Shown here one piece after another: positions 1 to 6,662 of a DNA stretch of 32,137 nucleotides. Under the pieces are notes generated by a model, which worked only from the letters and a program-made list of their open reading frames with translations, did no database searches and had not been told where the DNA came from. This DNA comes from Flavobacteriales bacterium. Its GTDB lineage: Bacteria > Bacteroidota > Bacteroidia > UBA10329. Location: the NCBI GenBank assembly GCA_018402015.1, contig JAGYJL010000031.1, positions 1 through 32,137 on the forward strand, read 5' to 3'. Every line of letters starts with the position of its first letter. The stretch's first letter is position 1. A program made the position numbers and the translations under genes.

Positions 1-391
1 TCATGAGCGTATCGAAGCGATACAGACTCATACCTGCCCCTGGCGAACTTGAAAAGCGATGCCGTAGCAAGCGATATGCAGCATAGCTCATGGTCTCTTC
101 CTGCGCTGCCTGAACATCTATTGGGGTGGCAATGCCATTGAAGGGGCACTCATAATCGTGTATGATCTTACCTAGCAGGTAGGTTTCAGCCACCGGATCG
201 TAAATGGCCCACGAATCGTAGAGCGCAACGGAAGTATGAAACAGGTTTCGGGAATGTACCGTGGGGCGGGCTAGGTCATTCCTGATGGCTTCCAGCAACA
301 CCTCATTCCACATGCGAGCCACAGAATGCTGCTGCGCAAAAGCTTGGAAAGAGATGACAACAATGAACAAAGCGAGTAAAATTTTTCTCAT
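1..391 (-). CDS. Secreted vanadium-dependent haloperoxidase-like protein, N-terminal part (truncated by window edge)
   Basis: The reading frame opens with ATG at 391 and stays open to base 1, giving about 130 residues of a longer protein. It starts with a typical signal peptide (MRKILLALFIVVISFQAFAQ, cleavage after AQ). The mature part begins with a segment of the form SVARMWNEVLLEAIRNDLARPTVHSRNLFH, then ALYDSWAIYDP. That is the helical N-terminal region of the large vanadium-haloperoxidase/PAP2-related proteins common in Bacteroidota. The catalytic vanadate-binding residues would lie beyond the window, so activity cannot be judged. Known members often end in a T9SS sorting domain, which also cannot be checked here. 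The gene lies downstream of, and on the same strand as, the rhodanese gene, but a strong terminator separates them, so it probably has its own promoter in 392-450. No convincing -7 element is visible there. Confidence 0.75.
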   Translation of the reverse strand, partial: MRKILLALFIVVISFQAFAQQHSVARMWNEVLLEAIRNDLARPTVHSRNLFHTSVALYDSWAIYDPVAETYLLGKIIHDYECPFNGIATPIDVQAAQEETMSYAAYRLLRHRFSSSPGAGMSLYRFDTLM

Positions 392-451
392 AGGGATGGA
401 TTTTGTGCGAGTGAAGTTATTAATTGTCCGCTACCTTCCAAATGGTGTAAC

Positions 452-485
452 AAAAAAGCGGGCGCAACCTAGGTTGCGCCCGCTT
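452..485 (-). terminator. Rho-independent terminator of the MBL-rhodanese operon
   Basis: A perfect inverted repeat (GCGGGCGCAACCT / AGGTTGCGCCCGC, 458-483, extended by AA/TT to 456-485) is followed on the minus strand by a run of six T (plus-strand A at 452-457). It sits about 20 bases past the stop of the rhodanese gene. The direction of the U-tract shows that it serves the minus-strand operon. Confidence 0.9.
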
Positions 486-506
486 CAATCCGTACTGGCC
501 TCGTTC

Positions 507-770
507 TTAAGCGTGCTGTAAACGATAGTTTACTTCCATCCAACCGCCACCGTTCTCGCACTCAATGCCGTGATGTTTCAAGAATGCTGCAGCCTGTCCG
601 CTTCTGTTACCACTTGCACAGCACAGCAAAAGTGGTTGTGGCATGTTTCTGAATTCTTCGATTCTATCTGGAACTTCCTGCAACGGAATATTCACACTTC
701 CAGCAACATGTCCTCCTTGAAATTCCATGAGACTTCTAACGTCTACAATGGTGTATCCTGATTTGCTCAT
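507..770 (-). CDS. Single-domain rhodanese (sulfurtransferase)
   Basis: A small cytoplasmic rhodanese, expected to pass sulfane sulfur through a cysteine persulfide. From the ATG at 770 it has 87 residues: TIVDVR near the start, GGHVAGSVNIPL, then the active-site loop CCASGNRSG, with the second Cys (residue 51) in the catalytic CxxxxR position. It ends with ENGGGW. A longer reading from a GTG at 818 adds 16 residues (PNNITLITNTNNN...) and overlaps the upstream gene by 22 bases. That leader looks like intergenic sequence read through, so I prefer the ATG, which leaves a 26-base gap to the upstream gene. It is the second gene of an operon with the persulfide dioxygenase-rhodanese fusion, a natural partner for a persulfide carrier. 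A terminator follows. Confidence 0.88.
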   Translation of the reverse strand: MSKSGYTIVDVRSLMEFQGGHVAGSVNIPLQEVPDRIEEFRNMPQPLLLCCASGNRSGQAAAFLKHHGIECENGGGWMEVNYRLQHA

Positions 771-796
771 ATCTAAATTGTTGTTTGTGTTAGTGA

Positions 797-2221
797 TTAA
801 AGTAATGTTGTTGGGCACACGTACGCTGTAACCTCAAACTTTCCGCTATCCTTGATAGCGTTGAATCCTCCGTCCACGTCTATCAGATTCTTGTATCCTT
901 TTGAACGTAGTATGGATGTAAAGATCATGGAACGATAACCTCCTGCGCAATGAACATAGTAGGTTTTGTTCTTATCCAATTTGGTCATGCTATCGTTGAT
1001 GTAATCGAGCGGAGCGTTTATTGCGTTAACGATGTGTTCTGAATCGTATTCGCTCTTTTTCCTTACGTCCACAATTGCAATGGTCTTATCTGCCTCTTCC
1101 CTAGCGGCAAACTCTGCTGCCGACACGGATTCAATGGTATCAACAGATTTTCCTTCCGCTTTCCATGCTTCTATTCCACCATCGAGGTAACCAATGGCGT
1201 GGTCGTATCCTACACGGGCCAATCTTGTTACAACTTCTGGAATCCGCTCTTCATCTCCAACAAGAAGTATCTTCTGCTCAATATCGGTGATCAAGGTTCC
1301 TACCCATACGGCAAAACTTCCATCAATTCCAATGCTGTAAGAGTTAGGGATGAATCCGTTGGCGAAATCCTGCGCCTTGCGGGTATCAATTACCACAGCG
1401 CCCGTCTCTTCCATTGCCGCTTCAAATTCGCGTACTGACAGAGGTTTTATCCCTCTACTCATTACGTTATCGATGGAATCGTATCCCTTAATGTTCATTA
1501 CAACATTCTTAGGGAAATACGCTGGTGGAGCCGTTAAACCTGTAAGAAGTTCCTTGATGAACTCTTCGCGGGTCATATCCGCACGAAGGGCGTAGTTGGT
1601 CTTTTTCTGATTTCCAAGGGTATCAAATGTCTCCTTGCTCATGTTCTTACCACAAGCGCTTCCGGCACCGTGTCCTGGGTAGACAATGATGTCATCATTC
1701 AGCGGCATGAGCTTGTTTCTCAACGAATCGAACAGATGACTTGCCAACTTCTCTTGCGTAAGATCAGCAATTACATGCTGCGCAAGATCAGGTCTTCCCA
1801 CGTCTCCAATAAAAAGCGTGTCTCCTGTAAAAATGGCTTCATCTTTTCCTTCCTCGTTTGTTAGCAGGTAGCAGCTGCTTTCCATGGTATGACCCGGTGT
1901 ATGTATAAGCGTTATCTCTGCTTTTCCTAACTGGAACTTCTCGCCATCCTTGGCAACAAAAGTGTCGAATCCGGTTTCCATTTGGGTTGGACCATAAACG
2001 ATGGGCGCGCCTGTTTTCTTGGCAAGATCCACGTGCCCCGAAACGAAATCGGCATGAAAATGCGTTTCAAAAATGAACTTGATCTTGGCACCTCTTTCGT
2101 TTGCCATATCAATATACTGCTGCACTTCGCGCAGCGGATCGATGATTGCAGCCTCGCCATTGCTTTCGATGTAGTAAGCTCCGTGAGCAAGACATCCGGT
2201 ATATAATTGTTCTACTTTCAT
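797..2221 (-). CDS. ETHE1-type metallo-beta-lactamase (persulfide dioxygenase) fused to two rhodanese domains
   Basis: This 474-residue fusion has an MBL-fold domain (about 1-240) and two rhodanese domains (about 260-360 and 365-465). The MBL metal site reads THFHAD (H54, H56, D58), then TPGHT (H111), FTGDTLF (D134) and YPGHGAGSACG (H184). The position after D58 is Phe instead of His. This fits the mononuclear-iron ETHE1/persulfide dioxygenase class, not a dinuclear zinc hydrolase. The first rhodanese domain has VGDEER where the catalytic Cys loop should be, so it is probably inactive. The second has HCAGGYRS with C425 and looks active. The protein is expected to oxidise glutathione-type or other persulfides to sulfite and to shuttle sulfane sulfur in the cytoplasm. 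It is the first gene of an operon with the small rhodanese. A TAAATTTG -7 element and a CRP/FNR-type site lie upstream. Confidence 0.9.
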   Translation of the reverse strand: MKVEQLYTGCLAHGAYYIESNGEAAIIDPLREVQQYIDMANERGAKIKFIFETHFHADFVSGHVDLAKKTGAPIVYGPTQMETGFDTFVAKDGEKFQLGKAEITLIHTPGHTMESSCYLLTNEEGKDEAIFTGDTLFIGDVGRPDLAQHVIADLTQEKLASHLFDSLRNKLMPLNDDIIVYPGHGAGSACGKNMSKETFDTLGNQKKTNYALRADMTREEFIKELLTGLTAPPAYFPKNVVMNIKGYDSIDNVMSRGIKPLSVREFEAAMEETGAVVIDTRKAQDFANGFIPNSYSIGIDGSFAVWVGTLITDIEQKILLVGDEERIPEVVTRLARVGYDHAIGYLDGGIEAWKAEGKSVDTIESVSAAEFAAREEADKTIAIVDVRKKSEYDSEHIVNAINAPLDYINDSMTKLDKNKTYYVHCAGGYRSMIFTSILRSKGYKNLIDVDGGFNAIKDSGKFEVTAYVCPTTLL

Positions 2222-2260
2222 GATATATGTATTTAACTATGTGATTGTTAATTGCTGGTA

Positions 2261-2268
2261 CAAATTTA
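2261..2268 (-). promoter_or_regulatory. Bacteroidota -7 promoter element for the MBL-rhodanese operon
   Basis: The minus strand reads TAAATTTG, an exact match to TAnnTTTG, 40 bases before the ATG at 2221. No good -33 TTTG is seen at the usual spacing, so expression may need an activator. That fits the operator-like site further upstream. Confidence 0.5.
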
Positions 2269-2312
2269 AGTCGAATGGCTGGGTGGTTTAGAAACTTTGG
2301 TCACATAGGGGT

Positions 2313-2328
2313 AGTGACCTTGCTCACA
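2313..2328. promoter_or_regulatory. CRP/FNR-family-type operator upstream of the MBL-rhodanese operon
   Basis: The sequence AGTGA-CCTTGC-TCACA matches the CRP layout TGTGA-N6-TCACA at nine of ten half-site bases. Its centre is about 100 bases before the start codon and about 65 bases before the predicted transcription start. A further TCACA half-site lies at 2301-2305, and GGTCAC-N9-GTGACC forms a second overlapping inverted repeat at 2299-2319. A near-identical core occurs upstream of the carbonic anhydrase gene. Confidence 0.5.
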
Positions 2329-2391
2329 TTCAGGTTCAAAATCATTTCAACAATAAACTGCCGGATCCTGATCGACCTTAACATTTCCCCG

Positions 2392-3204
2392 CTATGCCGG
2401 ATTTACATGTACCACTCTACCGTTAAGCGGTTGCTCGTATCTGTAATTATTGATCGGCATATTGGATCTCAGTTTTTGTACTTCATCAAGGGAAAGTACT
2501 ATAGGATTTTTGAAGACCACCCAATTCACACCCTCTGTGCAAGGCGGGGTAGTAAGCGAACCAGAGTATGAATAGAAAGTTCTGTCTGATGGAAGCATCT
2601 GGTTCAGATCGCATTCAACATCAATCGGTTTACTTTCGCCCATTGCTATGGGCAGAAATCCTTCAAGTAGCTCTATTATCTGGCTATCTGCCCCTTCCAT
2701 TCCAAGTATGGATAGCACCGTTAATTTGCCACTTGTATTGATGTGCACCAAATGAATCTCTATCGGATAGACCACACCACATATGAGATGTTCGGCATGT
2801 TCATGAAAATGAATTTGAACCAAATGATAGATATCTCCATCATACAGGATGTAATCTCCTCGCATGAACTCAAATTGCACCGTGTGTCCGTTATTCATTA
2901 CCCTACTGATGTGGGTTTCTGAAGAATAGTACATCTTCAGATCACTTTTTAACTCCAACTCAACCGTGTTCAGGTCAATGATATTGATGGGAGATTGTTG
3001 CTTGCCACCGCAATCTGCGCCATTCTCAATGGCTTCCCAATGTTCTGGTGATGTTTCTCCTTGATAACTCCAATGGTCAATATCCATCTCTTCGTGGTTG
3101 AGTTCCCGCTCTGTTACAGACTGGCAACCGGATGAACATAACACTACTATAAGTAGTATGACCTTGACCGTATAAACGGCAGACCAAATTGAATTTAAAC
3201 TCAT
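2392..3204 (-). CDS. Alpha-class carbonic anhydrase, exported (probable lipoprotein)
   Basis: This enzyme interconverts CO2 and bicarbonate, probably in the periplasm or on a membrane surface. From the ATG at 3204 it has 270 residues; a TTG at 3225 would add seven residues and is less likely. A hydrophobic N-terminus ends in VLCSSGC (Cys27), a plausible but non-ideal lipobox. Alpha-CA hallmarks follow in order: WEAIENGADCGGKQQSPINI (C65, with C in TTPPCTEGVNW the likely disulfide partner), then IHFHEH with zinc ligands H132 and H134, then EIHLVH with the third ligand H151. The usual PSEH after the second ligand pair is replaced by HAEH. Length is normal for the family. It lies upstream of, and on the same strand as, the persulfide dioxygenase operon, separated by 170 bases that contain a promoter. 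The two share an operator-like motif. Confidence 0.92.
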   Translation of the reverse strand: MSLNSIWSAVYTVKVILLIVVLCSSGCQSVTERELNHEEMDIDHWSYQGETSPEHWEAIENGADCGGKQQSPINIIDLNTVELELKSDLKMYYSSETHISRVMNNGHTVQFEFMRGDYILYDGDIYHLVQIHFHEHAEHLICGVVYPIEIHLVHINTSGKLTVLSILGMEGADSQIIELLEGFLPIAMGESKPIDVECDLNQMLPSDRTFYSYSGSLTTPPCTEGVNWVVFKNPIVLSLDEVQKLRSNMPINNYRYEQPLNGRVVHVNPA

Positions 3205-3250
3205 AGGAATCGGATTTAGGAGCAAAATTCAGAAAGCCAAACGGAATTGG

Positions 3251-3266
3251 TGTGACCTTGGACACA
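3251..3266. promoter_or_regulatory. CRP/FNR-family-type operator upstream of the carbonic anhydrase gene
   Basis: TGTGA-CCTTGG-ACACA has the TGTGA-N6-TCACA layout with one mismatch. Its centre is about 55 bases before the ATG at 3204. It shares GTGACCTTG-N2-CACA with the site at 2313-2328, including most of the spacer. Spacer identity beyond the half-sites suggests either a specific regulator or recent common origin. Confidence 0.5.
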
Positions 3267-3325
3267 CGTACTAAAACTGCTTTTTAAATTCCTTAATTAA
3301 CTTGTGCTATCAGAGAAAGCCTCTG

Positions 3326-6256
3326 TCAATCGACCAAGGCATCATAGATCACCTGCTGTATTCTGGTACGTATGTCCATTTTGAGCAGTTTAGAATTCTC
3401 TGCATCCGGATAAACGCGATTGGAAAGGAAGATATAAACGATGCCTTTCTCGGGGTCTGCCCACGCCATAGTGCCCGTGAAACCTGTGTGGCCAAAGCTG
3501 AGATATGAGACGCACTCACAGGTGGGGCCTCCAGAACCACCCGGTTCTGGTTTATCGAAACCGATACCTCTTCTGTTTCCGTTCTTACAGAATTGGCATT
3601 TGATGAATTCTTTCACAGTCTCGGAAGAAACGTATTGTGTTCCACCGTACGCTCCTTCGTTCAAGAACAATTGCATTATAACTGCCAGATCGTTGGCGTT
3701 GGAGAATAGGCCTGCATGACCACCTACTCCACCTATCATAGCTGCACCTGGGTCGTGAACATCGCCTTGCACCAACTGTTTTCTGAACTTCATGTCGTAT
3801 TCCGTAGGTACAATTCGGTTCAATTCAATGCGCTTTCTTGGCAGAAATCCCATTGTCTGCAATCCTAGCGGACGGTAGAACTTGCCCATTGTGTAATCAT
3901 CCAGTCTTTGTTTGGTCTTTAACTCAATGATCTTCTTCATGTAGTAGTATCCAAGATCGCTGTACTTGTACTGTTTCTTGCTGCGCAGCTCAGATTCATT
4001 GATCAATCGGTAAATGGTATCTGGATAATCCTTTCTCATATAGAGGTTCTGAGCCACATGATGCGGAAAACTATCGGAAGGTTCTGTGCGGTAGTACTTT
4101 GGGTTGGGACCACCGTCTTTCAGTGTTTTGGTGTAGAAAGGAATCCACGCTTGCAACTGCGCGTAATGCGCCAACATATCTCTATAAGTGATGTCTTTCT
4201 TGTTGGTCTTTTTCAGTTCTAGAAGATGGTCAGAAACCTTATCATCAACAGCTACCTCACCGTTATCTACCAACTTCATAAATGAGATGAGTGAGGCGGC
4301 AACCTTTGTAATTGAAGCAAGATCATATACATCGGAGGACGTAACAGGCTTCTTCTCTTCGTAGGTGTGTGTGCCGAAATTCTTCTCATAAACCACTACT
4401 CCATTTCTGGCCACTAATAACTGCGCTCCTGGCGTTGCCTTTGCGGTAATGGCTTCCATGGTGATCGCGTCAATTCCTTCCAACACCTTTTCGTCCATTC
4501 CAACTTGCGCGGCTTCGCCATATGCCAATCGGGTTTTGGTGGTGGCGAGTCCATCTCCATATCGGAACAAACGATTAGCAGTTACAGGCAACTTACCTGA
4601 AATTCCAATTCCACCGAAAATGGCCTGTGCTGACATTCGCTCCGAAACTTCGGTCTGCTCGTAGGAGAAAAGCAGCGCATTGGCATGCTCTAATCCTGGG
4701 ACCCTGCCCAAAGCATAAGGATTTCCGAACATATTGATGATGAGTTCGGTGCTGTAACTCAACTCCCCAATTACATCCAATAATTGCTGGGTAACGCCAT
4801 AATTCTTCGAGCTTTTTGAACTCAGTCCGTGTATGCTGAGAATGACCTTATCATAGGTTTTGAGTTGACTGAGCAGATTGTATTGTGCCTCCTGCGTGGC
4901 ACTTGCATCAATCTGAAAATGATCTACCGCAGCATAGCGCGATAGCGTTTCTTGAAACGGATTTCCGGCTTTATCGCCAAAGACCAGTGAAGCAATCCGC
5001 GTTCCATCCAATTTCCTTATCGGGACTGCATTCTTGTTGGTAAGCAAGGTAAGTGAATTGGCCACCAGTTCGTTGTGCACCGCACGTGCTTGGCTGTTGT
5101 TAAGGTCGGCTGTAAGGTTCTCGAGTTTTACAGGTTTGTAATTATCCAAGCCGAACCACGCTTTTGCGTTCAGAACCTTTCTGCACCTTGCATCGATCTC
5201 TTCTTGCGACACTTTGCCTTCCTCGACCGCTTTTCTAATAAGCTCCATTGCTTTCGGAACGTCTTCGGCAAACTCCATTACGTCATTTCCAGCAAGAAAC
5301 GCCATCAATTCCACTTCGCCAGGTCCGTAGAATTTGCTTACTCCCTTCATGTTCAGGGCATCGGTAAAAATGAGCCCATCAAAACCAAGCGAATCTTTCA
5401 GTAGTCCGTTGACGATCCTTGGGCTCAAAGTAGACGCCTGATTCTTGGTGCTATCCAATTCAGGAATGTACAGATGTGCCACCATCATGCTGCCTATTCC
5501 GGCCTTCGTCATTTCTTTGAAAGGGTACAATTCCAAAGAATCGATGCGTGCATAATTGTGCTTGATGATGGGTAAGGTGAGGTGAGAATCGGAATCTGTA
5601 TCGCCATGACCCGGAAAGTGTTTGGCACAGGCCAGAATACCGTTATCCTGCATGCCTTTCATTACCGCAATTCCTTTTTCGGCTACGCGTATCTTATTCT
5701 CTCCAAAACTGCGCGTTCCTATCACCGGATTCTCCGCATTGCTATTCACATCTACCACCGGAGCAAAATTGATGTGCATTCCGAGACGTTTCATTTGGCG
5801 CGCTACCTCTTTTCCGAAATCGTAGAGCAATTCGTCATCTTGAATTGCACCCAATGTCATTTGACGAGGATAGTCGATAGTGGAATCCAAACGCATTCCT
5901 ACTCCCCATTCGGCATCCATAGCTATCATGAGTGGAACTTCAGAAACCGACTGCAGATAGTTTTGCATGACTGCATGCCTTACCGGACCGCCTTGGAAGA
6001 AGATCAATCCACCGATCTTTTGCTCGCGGATCAACTTCTCTAGACCGGCCACATGCGCAGAATCTTTATTGGAATAGGCCGCAACCATGAAGAGTTGCGC
6101 TAACCGTTCATCTGGCGTAAGGGAATTGAAAACTGAATCGACCCAAGCCTGTTTTGTGTGATCATAAAAGACCGGTCGCTGCTGAGCACGTGTTGAAGTG
6201 GACAGCGCAGCAATAAAAATCAATACCCCAAGGCAAAAGCGAATCATTCTCATCAT
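3326..6256 (-). CDS. Secreted GH3 beta-N-acetylhexosaminidase (NagZ-type) fused to a beta-lactamase-fold serine hydrolase
   Basis: The preferred start is the ATG at 6256, which places a clean signal peptide (MMRMIRFCLGVLIFIAALSTSTRAQ) at the N-terminus and gives 976 residues; the frame is open to an ATG at 6304. The GH3 TIM barrel (about 35-380) has the NagZ-type loop KHFPGHGDTDSDSH (212-225; the Asp-His pair acts as general acid) and the nucleophile D299 in FTDALNM. A GH3 C-terminal sandwich follows (about 390-570). The last third (about 590-976) is a class C beta-lactamase/PBP4-type domain with S648 and K651 in ASITK, YSD at 765-767 and GGHAGLFS at 845-852. The enzyme is expected to act outside the cytoplasm on peptidoglycan or muropeptide material, cutting GlcNAc linkages and perhaps a peptide or ester bond. 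It is divergently placed from the membrane-protein/mutL pair. Confidence 0.88.
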   Translation of the reverse strand: MMRMIRFCLGVLIFIAALSTSTRAQQRPVFYDHTKQAWVDSVFNSLTPDERLAQLFMVAAYSNKDSAHVAGLEKLIREQKIGGLIFFQGGPVRHAVMQNYLQSVSEVPLMIAMDAEWGVGMRLDSTIDYPRQMTLGAIQDDELLYDFGKEVARQMKRLGMHINFAPVVDVNSNAENPVIGTRSFGENKIRVAEKGIAVMKGMQDNGILACAKHFPGHGDTDSDSHLTLPIIKHNYARIDSLELYPFKEMTKAGIGSMMVAHLYIPELDSTKNQASTLSPRIVNGLLKDSLGFDGLIFTDALNMKGVSKFYGPGEVELMAFLAGNDVMEFAEDVPKAMELIRKAVEEGKVSQEEIDARCRKVLNAKAWFGLDNYKPVKLENLTADLNNSQARAVHNELVANSLTLLTNKNAVPIRKLDGTRIASLVFGDKAGNPFQETLSRYAAVDHFQIDASATQEAQYNLLSQLKTYDKVILSIHGLSSKSSKNYGVTQQLLDVIGELSYSTELIINMFGNPYALGRVPGLEHANALLFSYEQTEVSERMSAQAIFGGIGISGKLPVTANRLFRYGDGLATTKTRLAYGEAAQVGMDEKVLEGIDAITMEAITAKATPGAQLLVARNGVVVYEKNFGTHTYEEKKPVTSSDVYDLASITKVAASLISFMKLVDNGEVAVDDKVSDHLLELKKTNKKDITYRDMLAHYAQLQAWIPFYTKTLKDGGPNPKYYRTEPSDSFPHHVAQNLYMRKDYPDTIYRLINESELRSKKQYKYSDLGYYYMKKIIELKTKQRLDDYTMGKFYRPLGLQTMGFLPRKRIELNRIVPTEYDMKFRKQLVQGDVHDPGAAMIGGVGGHAGLFSNANDLAVIMQLFLNEGAYGGTQYVSSETVKEFIKCQFCKNGNRRGIGFDKPEPGGSGGPTCECVSYLSFGHTGFTGTMAWADPEKGIVYIFLSNRVYPDAENSKLLKMDIRTRIQQVIYDALVD

Positions 6257-6336
6257 ATCTCCCGAAGGTGAACAAATAAAGTGCCGTGGAATTGCGTTAA
6301 ACATGTTAATTATTCACACTTTCCTGTCAGATCCAA

Positions 6337-6344
6337 TAACTTTG
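6337..6344 (+). promoter_or_regulatory. -7 promoter element directly before the small membrane-protein gene
   Basis: TAACTTTG, an exact TAnnTTTG match, ends only four bases before the ATG at 6349. Transcription starting at the usual distance would begin at or within the first codon, so the message may be leaderless. No clear -33 element is present. Confidence 0.55.
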
Positions 6345-6348
6345 ATCC

Positions 6349-6651
6349 ATGAGTTCTGGAATTCCATCTTTCTTTAAAACCCCGCGCCACCGAAGTTTCG
6401 AATACAAGCCCATGTATTATGATGAGCAGAAGGAGCGTAAACAGGAATTGGAGCGCTTGGCTGAAGAAAATCGCTCTGGGCAGGTAAGCGATGAGCATCG
6501 ATTGGAACGCTTGCGTAGCAAGATAAATCACCGTTGGGGAGCCAATTCAAGAACGAACCTCAAACAACAGACTTACAATCAGAAAATGAGACTGGTTGCC
6601 GTTTTAGCCATGCTGGTTGGTCTGGTCTGGTTCTTTTTTAACTGGGCCTGA
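6349..6651 (+). CDS. Small conserved Bacteroidota membrane protein
   Basis: A 100-residue protein with a basic, charged N-terminal region (PRHRSFEYKPMYYDEQKERKQ), a strongly charged helical middle (KQELERLAEENRSGQ...RLERLRSKI) that could form a coiled coil, and one C-terminal membrane segment (LVAVLAMLVGLVWFFFNWA, about 82-100). The layout suggests a tail-anchored inner-membrane protein with its N-terminus in the cytoplasm. I recognise it as a type of protein often seen beside mutL in this phylum, but know of no established function. The ATG lies just after a TAnnTTTG element. Only 11 bases separate it from mutL, so the two are probably co-transcribed. Confidence 0.75.
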   Translation: MSSGIPSFFKTPRHRSFEYKPMYYDEQKERKQELERLAEENRSGQVSDEHRLERLRSKINHRWGANSRTNLKQQTYNQKMRLVAVLAMLVGLVWFFFNWA

Positions 6652-6662
6652 TAGTCGTCTGA

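Noticed and set aside
507-818. Longer rhodanese from the GTG at 818
   Set aside because: It overlaps the upstream gene by 22 bases and adds a low-complexity leader; the ATG at 770 fits the domain.
2299-2319. GGTCAC-N9-GTGACC inverted repeat as a terminator after the carbonic anhydrase gene
   Set aside because: The stem is only six bases, there is no T-run, and the repeat overlaps the better CRP-type site.
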